A stretch of DNA of 64,000 bases. Source: FEN-1297 sp046705645. Lineage in GTDB: Bacteria > Bacteroidota > Ignavibacteria > Ignavibacteriales > Ignavibacteriaceae. The translations under genes were made by a program, and so were the position numbers. The stretch spans positions 1 through 64,000 of the forward strand of contig JBJKQE010000086.1 of the NCBI GenBank assembly GCA_046705645.1, written 5' to 3'. Shown here piece after piece: positions 9,554 through 19,590 of this stretch (position 1 is the first letter of the stretch; each line of letters begins with the position of its first letter). A model generated the notes under the pieces. The model saw only the letters and a list, made by a program, of their open reading frames with translations, ran no database searches and was not told the DNA's origin.

Positions 9554-12500
9554 TTATTTCAATAGCATTAACTTTTTAACATTAACAAAGTTGCCTGCTT
9601 TCAGTCTGTAGAAATAAACACCTGAGGCAAGATTGCTTGCATTAAATTCAACAGTATGATAACCTGCTTGCATATCGCCGTTTACTAAGTGTGCTACTTC
9701 CCTTCCCAAAATATCGTAAACAATTAAACTTACATTACCGCTCTTAGGTAATGCAAAATTAATAGTTGTTGAAGGGTTAAATGGATTAGGATAATTCTGG
9801 CTCAAAGAATATGTAGTAGGTAAGCCTGAATTTTGATTTTTAATACCGGTTATAGTAAAAGGTTTTGCAAGTGTAACATATACGTTCGTTAGTTTAAGTG
9901 CAGTTGTAGTGTTACCCGGGCCAAGAGCAAAAATAATACTATTGAATGATGTAGCCGGAAGCGGACTGTGGTTATCAACAACGTCACCCATTACAGTATA
10001 AGAATTATCAGTCTTTTTAAGCTGATAAGCTATCTTCTGAGTTCCGCTTGCTCCCGGTGCAACAGATATAGTAAAGCTGTAGTTTCCTGCAGCTCCTACT
10101 GCATTAGTCGGATTAGTAGTATCAACACCAAGGGCATACCCGGTACTTGTACTATCCCAGAATCCGTTTACTACACCTCCAAAAGTTCCTGGAGTAGAAC
10201 CCCAGTTAACTGCAGAATTAGTGCCGCTTGTAGGAATAAATAGATAACCTGATTCATGAGCATTCGATCCTGTCCAGTGAGTGGAATCATAAACTACACT
10301 GTTGACAGTATCAGATATTACCGTCAATTTACCTGGATTAGAACTATTGAACAAACCGAAACGCAAACTGCCGGCATTCTCGAAGCCGCCGCCGTCAAGT
10401 TCAAGATCTCCGGTAATTACAAGGGCAGAGTCAACGCTGTTACGAGGTGAAACACCTCCAATATCACCGCGTATTGCCGCCCAGCCGGTGTTAGCATTGG
10501 AACCGCCCATAGCAGCATTACCTACTTGAGCTCCAGGCATAAACAGCCATCCGCCCATCTGACCCTGATAGAATCCCCAGTCTTGAACATAGAAATTTTG
10601 CCATGGCGGTGTAGGAACGTTAATAGGCTTGCCTAAGTCAACTTTGACATTAGAGAAATTAACCTGTGTACCGCCGAAATCATTGTTAAAAGCAAAATCT
10701 ATTGCATTGAACTGTTTGGTAGTTGATACCCCTCTAATAATACCACCGATCCAATACTTATTACTTGTCTCTATTAAATACCAGCGTACTTCATTTACAG
10801 TATCATTGACCGATTCAACCGAAATTGCAAAGTTATAGGTGCCGGCTATTGCTTCAGCATTATGAGGTTGATTCTTTACTGCTGAAAGTGGCGGTCCGCC
10901 ATTACTATATGTGCTGGTCCAATTACCATTATTTATCGCCCAGACAGTTCCCTGTCCGCCGCCGCCATTTGCCATGGTGCCCGCATCACTTAACGGATCA
11001 AATTCATAACCATACCATTTTAGCGAATTATTGTAGCCTGCTGACCACGCTGCCGAATCAGTGCCTTTATTATTCAACTTGACACTGTCCTGATACGTCA
11101 ATGCATAACGCAGCCATGTATATGCACTGCCTCCGCCTCCGCCTACAAATTGCATCTGTCCGGTAATAATAATCGCCTTACTAGTGCTTATCTGTACAGG
11201 TTGTCCGAATCCTGCGCTAATTGATGCCCATGCGGTTGGTACGGCACCGTTTCCTAAGCCTGCATTTCCAGCTTGATAGGTCGAATCATTCCAAAGAACC
11301 GGCCATGCAGTTCCAAGTCTTGTTTTTCCCCAATCTGTAAGATAATAGGCCTGCCATGGTGCAGCCGGTACCGTTATAGGTGTACCTAACATAGCTTTTA
11401 CATTGGTGAAATTGACCTTAGTACCACCGAAATCGTTGTTAAAGCCAAAATCTAATGAATTGAATTTCTTGGTTGGCGATACAGTCATTATAGTTCCGCC
11501 GAACCAGTAAGCATTATTTTGTTCAATTAAGTACCAGCGTAATTCATTCACAGTATCGTTAACCGATAGAACTGAAAAAGCAAAATTATAGGTACCGGCG
11601 GGTGCCACAGCATTGTGAGGTTGATTCTTTACAGCAGAAAGCGGTCCTCCGCCGTTACTATAAGTGCTGGACCAGTTGCCATTATTCACTTCCCATACAG
11701 TACCCTGACCGGCGCCGCTATTAGCCATAGTACCTGCGCCGCTTATTGGGTCAAATTCATAACCATACCATTTATGCGGGCTGACCCACATTGCCGAATC
11801 CGTACCTGCATAATTTAATGTAGTACTATCTCTGAATGTAAGCCCATAACGCAGCCAAGTATATGCATTATCGCTGTTCGTGCCAGTAATCGTCATCTGA
11901 CCGGTTACTACAACTGCTTGTGTGGTAGTTGCTGTCAATGTGTCAAATTGTCCGCTAATTGTTGCCCATCCTGTTGGTACAGCTCCATTTCCAATACCAG
12001 CATTACCGGCTGTATCTGGTATCAGCGGCCAGGCCGTGCCCAAACTTGTTTTACCCCACTGGCTGACAAGAGGAGAAATTACAGCTTTTTTGGCTATTAG
12101 CTGAACGTTGTCTGCAAACCAGGTAGTTGTATCAGTACCAGATGTACCTGCACAGTTTATTCCCAATGCAATGTAGATAGTGTCGGAATATGCAAGGCTG
12201 TTATTAATTTTTAGACTTATATTTTCCCAACTAGTTGAGACTCCTTTTGCACGATTATAGGAACCAAGTGTATCTGTATCTAGAAAATGACCTGTAGGTT
12301 TTGTTTGATATGCCTCTGCTACAATGTATTTATACGCTACATCTCCCTTCTGAAAGTATCCCTTAAAAGTAAGTGAATCATAATCAGCTAGAGTTTTTCC
12401 TGAAGGTAGGACAAACATAAGAACAGGTGCTGCATTATAATTATGGACTACATTTTTTAGAACTTTGTTCCCACTTGCAAGCGGGTCCTCAACTATTGCA

Positions 12501-12655
12501 GATTGAATGTCGTAAGGTGACCAGCTTATATGAGCAATTGAATCTCCAATGCTATAGCTTTCAAAATCCTGTATGAGATTTTGAGCCTGAGATACATTAA
12601 CCCACGCAAAGAAAAAGAACAGACTAAAAAGAATTGGATAACAAATTCTTTTCAT
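9554..12655 (-). CDS. Secreted triple-repeat protein, possible polysaccharide-binding protein, T9SS cargo
   Basis: 1033 residues: signal peptide (1-24), an N-terminal beta-sandwich-like module (about 26-190, LIQDFESYSIGD) that resembles carbohydrate-binding modules, three homologous units (about 199-435, 441-682, 691-932) and a type A sorting domain (945-1033). Units 1 and 2 share WGKTxLGTAWP, AYTWLRY, KWYGYEFDP, NWxSTYSNGG, SAVKNQPHNA and NDFGGTxVNF; unit 3 is diverged but keeps DWG, GNAAMG and the later strands. I see no catalytic motif I can name. It lies between the TonB receptor/beta-helix genes and the GH30 pair, has a GGAGG ribosome site, and is in the place where a surface glycan-binding protein would be expected. 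The function is inferred only from position and tryptophan-rich repeats. Confidence 0.75.
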   Translation of the reverse strand: MKRICYPILFSLFFFFAWVNVSQAQNLIQDFESYSIGDSIAHISWSPYDIQSAIVEDPLASGNKVLKNVVHNYNAAPVLMFVLPSGKTLADYDSLTFKGYFQKGDVAYKYIVAEAYQTKPTGHFLDTDTLGSYNRAKGVSTSWENISLKINNSLAYSDTIYIALGINCAGTSGTDTTTWFADNVQLIAKKAVISPLVSQWGKTSLGTAWPLIPDTAGNAGIGNGAVPTGWATISGQFDTLTATTTQAVVVTGQMTITGTNSDNAYTWLRYGLTFRDSTTLNYAGTDSAMWVSPHKWYGYEFDPISGAGTMANSGAGQGTVWEVNNGNWSSTYSNGGGPLSAVKNQPHNAVAPAGTYNFAFSVLSVNDTVNELRWYLIEQNNAYWFGGTIMTVSPTKKFNSLDFGFNNDFGGTKVNFTNVKAMLGTPITVPAAPWQAYYLTDWGKTRLGTAWPVLWNDSTYQAGNAGLGNGAVPTAWASISAGFGQPVQISTSKAIIITGQMQFVGGGGGSAYTWLRYALTYQDSVKLNNKGTDSAAWSAGYNNSLKWYGYEFDPLSDAGTMANGGGGQGTVWAINNGNWTSTYSNGGPPLSAVKNQPHNAEAIAGTYNFAISVESVNDTVNEVRWYLIETSNKYWIGGIIRGVSTTKQFNAIDFAFNNDFGGTQVNFSNVKVDLGKPINVPTPPWQNFYVQDWGFYQGQMGGWLFMPGAQVGNAAMGGSNANTGWAAIRGDIGGVSPRNSVDSALVITGDLELDGGGFENAGSLRFGLFNSSNPGKLTVISDTVNSVVYDSTHWTGSNAHESGYLFIPTSGTNSAVNWGSTPGTFGGVVNGFWDSTSTGYALGVDTTNPTNAVGAAGNYSFTISVAPGASGTQKIAYQLKKTDNSYTVMGDVVDNHSPLPATSFNSIIFALGPGNTTTALKLTNVYVTLAKPFTITGIKNQNSGLPTTYSLSQNYPNPFNPSTTINFALPKSGNVSLIVYDILGREVAHLVNGDMQAGYHTVEFNASNLASGVYFYRLKAGNFVNVKKLMLLK

Positions 12656-12763
12656 TTTTCCTCCTTAGTTAAGTAAAAAATAATATTATTTAACCTTTCT
12701 CATAATAAATCTTCAAGGTTAAAACAAAATTTCAAATGCTTTAACCCTGAAGGTAAATTCTCA

Positions 12764-14593
12764 TTATTTCATAAGAATAAGTTTCTTCGTAATTGATACA
12801 CTACCTGTTTGCAGTCTGTAGAAATATACCCCACTAGATAACTTAGATCCATCAAATGTTACATAATATTTCCCTGCTTTTAAATCACTTGCAACTAATG
12901 TTGTTACTTCTTGACCAATTACATTATATACTTTAAGTGAAACATAACCGCTTTTAGGAATAGCATATTCAATTTTAGTTGTCGGATTGAACGGGTTCGG
13001 ATAATTTTGACTCAATGCATATTTTGAAGGAATATCCCCGCTTATTTGTTTAATACCACTAATCGGATCTTTACCCGTGTTTAACCATGTATTTATTCTA
13101 GTATTTTCTGCACTTTCTTGTGCTTTCCATGAAGTATATTGGGATGGCCACCAATGGTACAAATCCCCTAACGGGAAGCCGCCCATTGCAGCAGTTTTCA
13201 AAGTATCATTTGTATAGGCCATACTTTCGGCAAGAGGCCATACCTGCCCGCCGGCTCCATTGTCATATTGAGAAACGTTCCATGACCATGGCGTGTCTGC
13301 GTTGTTGTCCCACTTAAGATCTAAGAACTGTTTTAAAGAATCTAAATTAATAGGCGGGTTATCAAAACGAGGATTAAGACTATCAACATTAGCTGCATTA
13401 AAATAAGGGAAAGCTTTGCTTCCGTCTGTATTAGTTGAATCAAAGTAGGTTCTAGTTGTCTTATCATACAACAGCTGAGGGAGAGGTATATCAGTGTAGT
13501 ATCTTTGTAACCACTCACTATGACTATAAGGACTGGCATTCGGACTTAATGTTTGCGTTACCGGATTCCACCCCATCCAATCAACTAACCACTGGTCCAT
13601 ATAATAATCGTTGTTGGCAAAAAGTACACGTCGATCCTGTTCAGTGAATGGAACGGAAAAACCAAAACCATTACCTAAAGAATTGCTGTCTATTGGTGCT
13701 ATGGAAATTGTTCCGCTGCCGGCTCCCCCGGCTGATGGGATATAACCAAACATAAATGTATTAATAAATAGCGAATTAGTAACATCCATTTTATACCACA
13801 CGCCAGATTCCAGTGGATACATAACAACATTATAGAAAGTACAATGATTAAAACTAACATTGTCGGTGTAAAAATCTTTTTCCTGCATATAAACATAGCC
13901 TATATTTGCAAAAGTGCAGTTTTCAAAGGAAAGCGTATCGCCATGTAATCCGCCATAAGTACTAGATTGCGTATATGGAACAGAAACTGCTCTGCTGTAA
14001 TACCTGAAATGATTGTCGGTACAATTTCTAAAATAACAATTATTGAAATGTCCAACGAAATGTGTAGCATATGGTTGTATAGCGCCGCTTGAAGCTTGTT
14101 GTACATAATCAAAAATAACATTGTCCGCCTCAATTTGTCCGCCGGAAACTGAAACCGAATCACCAATACGGATAGTCGATGTAACCCTAGCACCGCTTAA
14201 ATCTGCCCACAATATCCAAACATTTTTCAGTATAAGCTTTCCCGCTATATCCATAAGATATGTTTTATTGAAAGAAGTACTGGCGGACCAGCAAATCATT
14301 GGTGGAGAAGATTCCTGAGTATTTCCCGGAACATTAGCATCAATTTCCAGTGTAACACCAGGTTTACTACTTAGATCTATGGGTGCATTAAGGACGTATG
14401 TTCCATAAGGTATTAATTTGAAAACAACGTTGGATAGATTTCCCCCTGCATTTATAACAGAGTCAATTGAATTATTAAGAGTTCCTTCAGTGTTTGTATG
14501 CCAGTAATCATTTACTACAACGGTATCCTTTTGAGCAAATGATATGACAGAAATTAATACCGTTAGTATTAATGTTGTAACGAAATATTTCAT
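12764..14593 (-). CDS. Secreted right-handed beta-helix-like protein, T9SS cargo
   Basis: Signal peptide (1-20), then short repeating turns typical of a parallel beta-helix (for example LILKNVWI, ADNVIFDYV, FNNCYFRNCTDN, FENCTFANIG, FNHCTFYNV, VTNSLFINT, about 110-290), a unique C-terminal half rich in Trp and Tyr (about 320-500), and a type A sorting domain (about 520-609). The fold is shared by polysaccharide lyases, GH28 and many adhesins; no lyase motif is identifiable. An AGGAGG ribosome site precedes the ATG. It is encoded directly after the TonB receptor, which suggests a surface role in binding or cutting the xylan substrate (inference). Confidence 0.75.
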   Translation of the reverse strand: MKYFVTTLILTVLISVISFAQKDTVVVNDYWHTNTEGTLNNSIDSVINAGGNLSNVVFKLIPYGTYVLNAPIDLSSKPGVTLEIDANVPGNTQESSPPMICWSASTSFNKTYLMDIAGKLILKNVWILWADLSGARVTSTIRIGDSVSVSGGQIEADNVIFDYVQQASSGAIQPYATHFVGHFNNCYFRNCTDNHFRYYSRAVSVPYTQSSTYGGLHGDTLSFENCTFANIGYVYMQEKDFYTDNVSFNHCTFYNVVMYPLESGVWYKMDVTNSLFINTFMFGYIPSAGGAGSGTISIAPIDSNSLGNGFGFSVPFTEQDRRVLFANNDYYMDQWLVDWMGWNPVTQTLSPNASPYSHSEWLQRYYTDIPLPQLLYDKTTRTYFDSTNTDGSKAFPYFNAANVDSLNPRFDNPPINLDSLKQFLDLKWDNNADTPWSWNVSQYDNGAGGQVWPLAESMAYTNDTLKTAAMGGFPLGDLYHWWPSQYTSWKAQESAENTRINTWLNTGKDPISGIKQISGDIPSKYALSQNYPNPFNPTTKIEYAIPKSGYVSLKVYNVIGQEVTTLVASDLKAGKYYVTFDGSKLSSGVYFYRLQTGSVSITKKLILMK

Positions 14594-14661
14594 TTGAATT
14601 ACCTCCTAAGTTTATTTTTTAATTATAATTCATTTAATATTCTCATATTCCGCTTATTTAT

Positions 14662-17600
14662 TTACAACCTGTACCTAAGCCCAAGATCAGCGGTCATTCC
14701 ATAATTTTGTTGATTAGTGAATCCGTTAATTGACTGCTGTTGTGATATATTGTTCTCATTGTTAAGATTATTCATATCAAGGTATATCTCTAGTCCAAAC
14801 CAAGGGAGTACCTGCCTTGCAGAAATATCGATTGTAAAATATTTTTTTACGAAGCCATCCTGCTCAGGAAAGTTACCAATATAACTAGGGAAATCACCCA
14901 AGAAATTGAATGATATGCGGAAAGAAAATCCTTCATAATCATAGCCTAATGCCGCATTGAAAATATCATTTGGCTGGTCAACTAGACGACCTGCCCGAGT
15001 GCTGTCAAATACTTGAGTAACCGATTGATGAGGACCTGTAATAATTGTCCTGGCATTCAATAATGGATATAAAGCTTTCGAATAAATATGTGTATAATTA
15101 ATAGAAGCTAATATTCCGTTAAATGGACTAGGCAAATACCAGAGTCTTGTTTGCAGATCTAATTCTATTCCTTTTACATAAGCAAGATAACGGCTGTTCA
15201 CAAAGGTAAATAATGTAGCTCCGGGTACTGGAGGAGAACCCCCGATATTAAAATCACTAATAGTTTTAACACCTTCAGGAGCAGTATTATATAAAGGATA
15301 ATTTGTAGCATAACTGAAGTTTTTTATTTCCTTATAAAATCCATCTACTGTAAATAGCCCAATATCATTATTATGAACTGTAAAAATAAGGTCATGATTG
15401 TATGCTTGAGCTGGTACTAGATAAGGATTACCTGCTGTAACAGTACCATTTCCATAACTTATTGTATAATGAGGCGAAAGTTCTGAGTAAGCCGGACGTG
15501 CCAGAGTCTGGGTATAAGCATAACGCACGTCTAGCCAGTCAGCTATATTGTATTTAGCCTGAACCATAGGGAGCCAAAAGGAATTGACCGGATTTGATGA
15601 GACAAATATGGCTCTTTGACTTTTTACGTCTCTGCCATCTTTTAAATTCCATGCATCGTAATAACCCTTATCGTTTTCATAACGTATTCCTCCTACAACC
15701 ATAAAATTTCCATAGTTTAGTTCGGACATAACATAGCTTGCTGAGTATTTTTCAATATATTTATAAGTGTTCGGAAGCGTTTGGAAATAACCGTCAAACC
15801 ATCCACCGGGATTTATTGATGATGAATTATATGAGCTCAATGTTGGATCAGATGATAGATAATTTATAATACTTGTTAACAGACTGGCGTCGTTTGCCCA
15901 TAATATACCGCCAAAGCGATTGCCTAGGAAACTGCTTAGAATATCACTACTATTAGTAGTGAAGCTGGTTCCAGGGAATCCGCCGGTTATTTTGTCATAA
16001 TCTAACCCAGGGAAATTACGAACAATACCGTTTGTAATCGCCTGTTGAATTGTATCGGTTCCTCCTATAGATGCATAAGGAGTATTTTGCTGGTTATGAT
16101 GGTAATTATATCGATACTCTCCTCCAAATTTGAAGTATCCAGTAAGCTTTTGCCCGATATTAAGCGGTACCTTAAAATCACCTTTATATGCCTGATCGTT
16201 TTCTTTATAATCGGAACTAAAAAGAGATAAGGTACCCAAATAGATATTACTTGGATCTACTGAAGAAGGACGTCTTGCAATCAAATCTTCAGGAGTTGTG
16301 TTAATTGTTGATTGCGAAACGCCATGAGTTATAACAAACAAAGATTGAGGAGCATCAGGCAAATTATTCCTGGAATAATTATTTGCAGCTGTGAGATCAA
16401 CTGACATAAATCCAAAATCATATTTAAAGTTTAACGAATTAGTAGCTAAATCAACCGTGTTATCACCGGTTGTATATTGAAAGTCCAATTCATTAGGAGA
16501 GTAATAGTAGTTATATATTGTATTGTAATTATTGTAGTTAGAACTTAAACGGCTGTACATGTTAAGCATTTTAATAGAACCGGAGGGTAATCTATAATCA
16601 AGGATTAAATTTGCACCGTAACGTTTTCTGGTTTCAAAATGACGGCTAAGTGTTACTGTTGTAACCTGAACATTACGATAACCATCATGTTGAATTTGAT
16701 CTCCCACAGTTGTGTAACCGGCATTCATGTTGTCGGCATTACGGTCGTAACTTTCCAAGTTTCCCAGCGCATAGATTCCAAAGTTGTTATTAAAAAAACG
16801 TTTGCTTATTGATCCCACAGCTCTATAATTTCCATAATTATCGCTCTTTGCTGTGTAACCGGACTGCCAGAGTAGGTCTGCATGTAATTCAGGCGGTGCT
16901 TCTCTTAATTCCATATTAACTACTCCGCCTATTGCATTGGCATTCATATCAGGAGTTAGTGCTTTGTACACCTCAATATTTTTTATCATATAATTTGATA
17001 TCATAGAGAGGTCTACACTTCTATTATTATTGATGTTACCAGCTGTGCCACCCTGAGAAGTTATACCAATTTGCGCACTTCCGGTAGATGCAAGTGAAAC
17101 ACCTCCGATAGTAATTTGATTATACTGAGGAGCTAGCCCTCTAATTACAACTTTATCCGCTTCCCCCGAACTTTCTGTTGTTGAAATACCTGGAAGACGC
17201 GATATAGCCTGAGCAGCATTGAAATCAGGTAAAGATTGAATCCTAGCTTCGGAAACAACATTAACAATCTTGTTTGAAGTTAGTTGTTGCTGAATTGCAC
17301 CAACTTGACCTTTTGCTTGAGCTGTTATTACTACTGTTTTTCCCTCTATAGCTGTTGGTTCCAAATAAAAATTCTGCTGCAAAGTTTTATTGGCAGGGAC
17401 TGTAACTTCAACTGTGAGTGAATTATAACCGATGTAGGAAACAACTATTGTTTGCTTGCCTTCAGGAACATCCCGGATTGTATACTTCCCATCTAGATCA
17501 GAAGCAGCCCCTAAGCTAGTACCTTTTATAATAATATTGGTACCTATTAGTGTGGATTTTGATTCTTTATCATATACATGGCCTGTTATGGAACCGGTCT

Positions 17601-17691
17601 GGGCTAGAATGGAAGATTGAAATGCGATTAACAATATCAGAGTTATCATTGAAGCTAAACTGCTTCTGGAAAGGTAAAAATCAATGATCAT
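14662..17691 (-). CDS. TonB-dependent outer membrane receptor (SusC-like, without SusD)
   Basis: The 1009-residue product has a signal peptide (about 1-31), a carboxypeptidase-regulatory-like module (33-115; GSITGHVYDKES, SYIGYNSL), a plug domain (about 140-260; SLPDFNAAQAISRLPGIST, VVIRGLAPQYNQITIGGV) and a long beta-barrel. Such receptors import oligosaccharides across the outer membrane with energy from TonB/ExbBD. It is the first gene of the xylan-type cluster and has a GAGGAG ribosome site. There is no SusD-like lipoprotein gene beside it, so substrate capture must be done by something else or by the receptor alone. An alternative start is Met15 (MITLILL), which would give a more ordinary signal peptide. 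Confidence 0.92.
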   Translation of the reverse strand: MIIDFYLSRSSLASMITLILLIAFQSSILAQTGSITGHVYDKESKSTLIGTNIIIKGTSLGAASDLDGKYTIRDVPEGKQTIVVSYIGYNSLTVEVTVPANKTLQQNFYLEPTAIEGKTVVITAQAKGQVGAIQQQLTSNKIVNVVSEARIQSLPDFNAAQAISRLPGISTTESSGEADKVVIRGLAPQYNQITIGGVSLASTGSAQIGITSQGGTAGNINNNRSVDLSMISNYMIKNIEVYKALTPDMNANAIGGVVNMELREAPPELHADLLWQSGYTAKSDNYGNYRAVGSISKRFFNNNFGIYALGNLESYDRNADNMNAGYTTVGDQIQHDGYRNVQVTTVTLSRHFETRKRYGANLILDYRLPSGSIKMLNMYSRLSSNYNNYNTIYNYYYSPNELDFQYTTGDNTVDLATNSLNFKYDFGFMSVDLTAANNYSRNNLPDAPQSLFVITHGVSQSTINTTPEDLIARRPSSVDPSNIYLGTLSLFSSDYKENDQAYKGDFKVPLNIGQKLTGYFKFGGEYRYNYHHNQQNTPYASIGGTDTIQQAITNGIVRNFPGLDYDKITGGFPGTSFTTNSSDILSSFLGNRFGGILWANDASLLTSIINYLSSDPTLSSYNSSSINPGGWFDGYFQTLPNTYKYIEKYSASYVMSELNYGNFMVVGGIRYENDKGYYDAWNLKDGRDVKSQRAIFVSSNPVNSFWLPMVQAKYNIADWLDVRYAYTQTLARPAYSELSPHYTISYGNGTVTAGNPYLVPAQAYNHDLIFTVHNNDIGLFTVDGFYKEIKNFSYATNYPLYNTAPEGVKTISDFNIGGSPPVPGATLFTFVNSRYLAYVKGIELDLQTRLWYLPSPFNGILASINYTHIYSKALYPLLNARTIITGPHQSVTQVFDSTRAGRLVDQPNDIFNAALGYDYEGFSFRISFNFLGDFPSYIGNFPEQDGFVKKYFTIDISARQVLPWFGLEIYLDMNNLNNENNISQQQSINGFTNQQNYGMTADLGLRYRL

Positions 17692-18065
17692 TTTAACTCC
17701 TCATAAATTATTAAATAATTCTTAAAAGCTCGACATTTTTTAGAATTTCATAACTGTTGTTCCAAAGTTTAATATATAGTTTTACTTTAATATAACAATT
17801 ATATTCGTTTTTTATCAAGATTAAAATATTTATATAGAAAAGAATTTGCTCTTGAATGATCACTTTTTCATCTATATGTGTAATAGACATACAAAAAAAA
17901 TTAATTAAATTTAAAAGGTTAGAATAAAATTAAACCGGTTCAATATTATAAAAATATTGTTTAAAAGGCAAGAAAAAAAATAATCCAGTCTAATCTTTAC
18001 CATTAATTAATAAAATAAATTTTTTAATAATTAAAATGTTAAACAATCATTTATTTTATTTCGTA
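17692..18065. other. Intergenic region upstream of the TonB receptor gene (putative locus promoter region)
   Basis: About 370 bp of AT-rich DNA before the first gene of the xylan-type locus. It contains the palindrome described at 17929-17944. I could not pick convincing -35/-10 boxes for the receptor gene on the minus strand. Confidence 0.5.
17929..17944. promoter_or_regulatory. Putative LacI-family operator (near-perfect palindrome around AACCGGTT)
   Basis: The 16-bp site attaaaccggttcaat is symmetric around a central CpG with one mismatched pair (positions 17932/17941). LacI-family operators are typically such palindromes with a central CG. It lies about 240 bp upstream of the first gene of a locus that ends with a LacI-family gene. 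The link is inference, as no second copy was found near the other locus genes. Confidence 0.4.
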
Positions 18066-19049
18066 TCACCAGTATTGATGAACGTTAGATCGAATTCGCC
18101 GGTTATATAATAATTCTATAGACTTCATTACAGATTCAGTTAAAAGTGGAATATCCACAGCCTCAATATTTTCTTTTACTTGTGAGGACTTTTTAGCGCC
18201 CGGGATGGCGCAAGTAACAGCTTTATGCATCAATATCCATTTTAGAGCAAGCTGCGTCATTGTAACTTTATCGGGTAGTATTTTTTTTATTTCATCAACA
18301 ACCTGAAGGCCTGTATCAAAATTTAAACCTGAGAATGTTTCTCCTCTGTCAAAAGCCTCGCCTTTTCGATTAAAAGCTCGGTGATCGTCCTTTTCAAATT
18401 TACTTTTAGGATTAAATTTCCCCGTTAACAAACCGGAAGAAAGAGGAACTCGAGCTAAAATTCCAATTTTTTTTCTTTCCGCCTCCCTAAAAAAAAGATC
18501 TTTAGGACGCTGACGGAAAATATTAAAAATTATCTGCACGGTTTTAACATTGGGATATTCAATTGCTTTTAAAGCTTCTTCAACTTTTTCTACGCTAACA
18601 CCATAATGAAGTACTTTACCTTTTTCCACAAGGCTGTCTAAAATATCAAAAACTTCCGGCATATAATATACTTCTGTTGGCGGACAATGTAATTGAAGTA
18701 AATCTAAAACGTCTGTTTCTAAATTCCTAAGACTCCTCTCTACAAATGCATTTAAATTTTTCGGAGTATAGCCGGCTGCCAAATGCGGATTTAATCTCCT
18801 TCCGGCTTTGGTTGCTATGTAGAATTTGTCGTTACTTTCTTTTTTTAATTTTGCAAGAAGACGTTCACTGCGCCCGTCGCCATAAACATCGGCAGTATCA
18901 AAAAAATTGACACCGTTATTCAACGCAGTATGTAGCGCATCCATCGATTCTTTATCACTTACTTTTCCCCATGTCCCGCCAATTGCCCAACACCCAAAAC
19001 TTATTTCCGAAACTTTCCAGCCTGTACGGCCTAATTGTCTATATTTCAT
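18066..19049 (-). CDS. Aldo/keto reductase
   Basis: A 327-residue NAD(P)H-dependent (alpha/beta)8-barrel oxidoreductase. It begins MKYRQLGRTGWKVSEISFG and keeps the catalytic tetrad in standard places: Asp51 (FFDTADVYG), Tyr56, Lys81 (IATKAG) and the His of LQLHCPP. The C-terminal IPGAKKSSQVKENIEA segment is the usual cofactor-phosphate binding region. No signal peptide, so cytoplasmic. It is on the same strand as the xylan-type locus but separated by about 370 bp, so it is probably its own unit. Sugar aldehydes are possible substrates, but the family is too broad to say. Confidence 0.9.
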   Translation of the reverse strand: MKYRQLGRTGWKVSEISFGCWAIGGTWGKVSDKESMDALHTALNNGVNFFDTADVYGDGRSERLLAKLKKESNDKFYIATKAGRRLNPHLAAGYTPKNLNAFVERSLRNLETDVLDLLQLHCPPTEVYYMPEVFDILDSLVEKGKVLHYGVSVEKVEEALKAIEYPNVKTVQIIFNIFRQRPKDLFFREAERKKIGILARVPLSSGLLTGKFNPKSKFEKDDHRAFNRKGEAFDRGETFSGLNFDTGLQVVDEIKKILPDKVTMTQLALKWILMHKAVTCAIPGAKKSSQVKENIEAVDIPLLTESVMKSIELLYNRRIRSNVHQYW

Positions 19050-19553
19050 AAGAATATTCTAATTGGTTAATTAATGTTTAAGCTACGAAAATACAAATTA
19101 ATAGTATTTTTTTTAATTAGATTGCTATAGGTAATCTTACCAAACTTTTACAAGTGGTTACACTTCATATATATTGAATTTATTCTCTTTTAGGTTTTAA
19201 AATGTTTTTATACTATCTGTAATCAAGTCTTATAATTTATATTTATTAAGGCCTAACTACTTTTTTAAATTTACTTAATCATGTTTTAAATTCAAATAAT
19301 TTAATATTTACATTTGTCATTAAAATCCAAATTTATTCAGGATTTTTCTCTCTAATTTTTGCATTCCCATATAGAGATTTCTTTATTTATTTTTTTATTT
19401 TCAGGTCAATAATAAATAATTAAAGTTAAGGAGTCTCTCTTTTTAATTTTAACTAAGTTATAGCAAACATATACTTTTGACCAATACCTTAAATAAGACT
19501 TAAATTAAAAGAGGATAAATTAGGATAGTCTGAGTTGGTTTAATAACTCATAT
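19050..19553. other. Gene-free AT-rich stretch
   Basis: About 500 bp between the aldo/keto reductase start and the tRNA terminator. I see only AT-rich sequence with homopolymer runs; no coding frame, strong hairpin or repeat stands out. Confidence 0.5.
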
Positions 19554-19585
19554 AAAAAAAGTGCGAATTTATTTGAATTCGCACT
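19554..19585 (-). terminator. Rho-independent terminator of the tRNA-Thr gene
   Basis: On the minus strand a perfect 10-bp stem (agtgcgaatt / aattcgcact, arms 19576-19585 and 19560-19569) with a 6-nt loop is followed by a run of seven T (plus-strand A at 19554-19560). It begins 6 nt after the end of the tRNA. Confidence 0.93.
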
Positions 19586-19590
19586 ATTAG

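Noticed and set aside
9554..12655. Recent tandem duplication inside the 1033-aa gene
   Set aside because: The DNA of the units is well diverged and unit 3 shares only scattered motifs; they are old repeats, not a recent expansion.
17692..18065. AT-rich stretch as a replication origin
   Set aside because: No DnaA-box cluster or origin-type genes are near; AT-richness is general in this DNA.
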